The translations under genes and the position numbers were made by a program. From contig CALMMI010000486.1 in assembly GCA_937868245.1 (NCBI GenBank), positions 1-6,292 of the forward strand: 6,292 nt of DNA, given 5' to 3'. This document shows, in pieces, positions 6,251 through 6,292 of the stretch; the stretch's first letter is position 1, and each line of letters begins with the position of its first letter. The DNA is from an uncultured Ignavibacteria bacterium (GTDB lineage: Bacteria; Bacteroidota; Ignavibacteria; Kapaibacteriales; UBA961). The notes beneath the pieces are model-generated. The model did no database searches, was not told where the DNA came from, and saw only the letters and a program-made list of their open reading frames with translations.

Positions 6251-6274
6251 GGGATTCTTAGACCGAAGAATCTC
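6251..6274. repeat. Palindromic intergenic repeat (REP-like) after glyA
   Basis: GGGATTCTT (6251-6259) and AAGAATCTC (6266-6274) form a 9-bp stem with one G-T pair and a 6-base loop, preceded by GTCATTCTGA (6241-6250). From memory, intergenic repeats with GTCATTCTGAG and GAAGAATCTC arms occur in many FCB-group genomes, so this is probably one copy of a dispersed family. It could also act as a weak hairpin at the 3' end of the glyA transcript, though no T-tract follows. The 12-mer ACCGAAGAATCT (6262-6273) recurs at 38-49 in the loop of the left-hand terminator. Confidence 0.5.
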
Positions 6275-6292
6275 CGTTAGAACGTGAAGCCT

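Noticed and set aside
1..6292. CRISPR arrays, tRNA or rRNA genes, insertion sequences
   Set aside because: No regularly spaced repeats, no tRNA-like cloverleaf arms or rRNA stretches, and no transposase reading frame were seen.

Overview
The window looks like chromosomal DNA of a member of the Bacteroidota/Chlorobi (FCB) group. Four signs point there. A secreted protein carries a C-terminal domain of the type IX secretion (T9SS, type A sorting) kind. A -7 box TAATTTTG, with TTTG 21 bases upstream, matches the Bacteroidota promoter pattern TAnnTTTG/TTTG. The E1 dehydrogenase has its alpha and beta parts fused in one chain, as is common in this group. Shine-Dalgarno sequences are weak or absent for some genes. 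The genus cannot be fixed from the sequence alone, and a deep-branching relative such as Ignavibacteria or Kapabacteria would also fit.

Layout. Positions 22-60 form a 10-bp hairpin that probably ends the leftward operon. On the minus strand, a 681-residue fused 2-oxoacid dehydrogenase E1 (559-2604) is followed after 44 bases by a 144-residue, very acidic protein of unknown function (80-514). A 224-base divergent intergenic region (2605-2828) carries the leftward promoter and short inverted repeats. On the plus strand lie a T9SS-exported protein (2829-3758, GTG start preferred), an AT-rich HNH endonuclease with three helix-turn-helix-like repeats (3814-4701), and glyA, serine hydroxymethyltransferase (4793-6208). 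The right edge (6209-6292) holds a short palindromic intergenic repeat.

How the genes relate. E1 and the acidic protein are probably cotranscribed. E1 would supply the decarboxylating step of a branched-chain 2-oxoacid (or pyruvate-type) dehydrogenase complex; the E2 and E3 partners are not in the window. GlyA is a core one-carbon enzyme with no evident link to its neighbours. The HNH gene differs in composition from both flanks and looks like an acquired selfish or nuclease gene placed between two host genes.

Most of the window is ordinary. The most unusual point is a run of 16 A inside the 3' end of glyA: it leads into a 26-residue amphipathic tail absent from usual SHMTs, and either single-base slip would end the protein within about ten residues. 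I see no new multi-gene system, no CRISPR array, no tRNA or rRNA and no insertion sequence.
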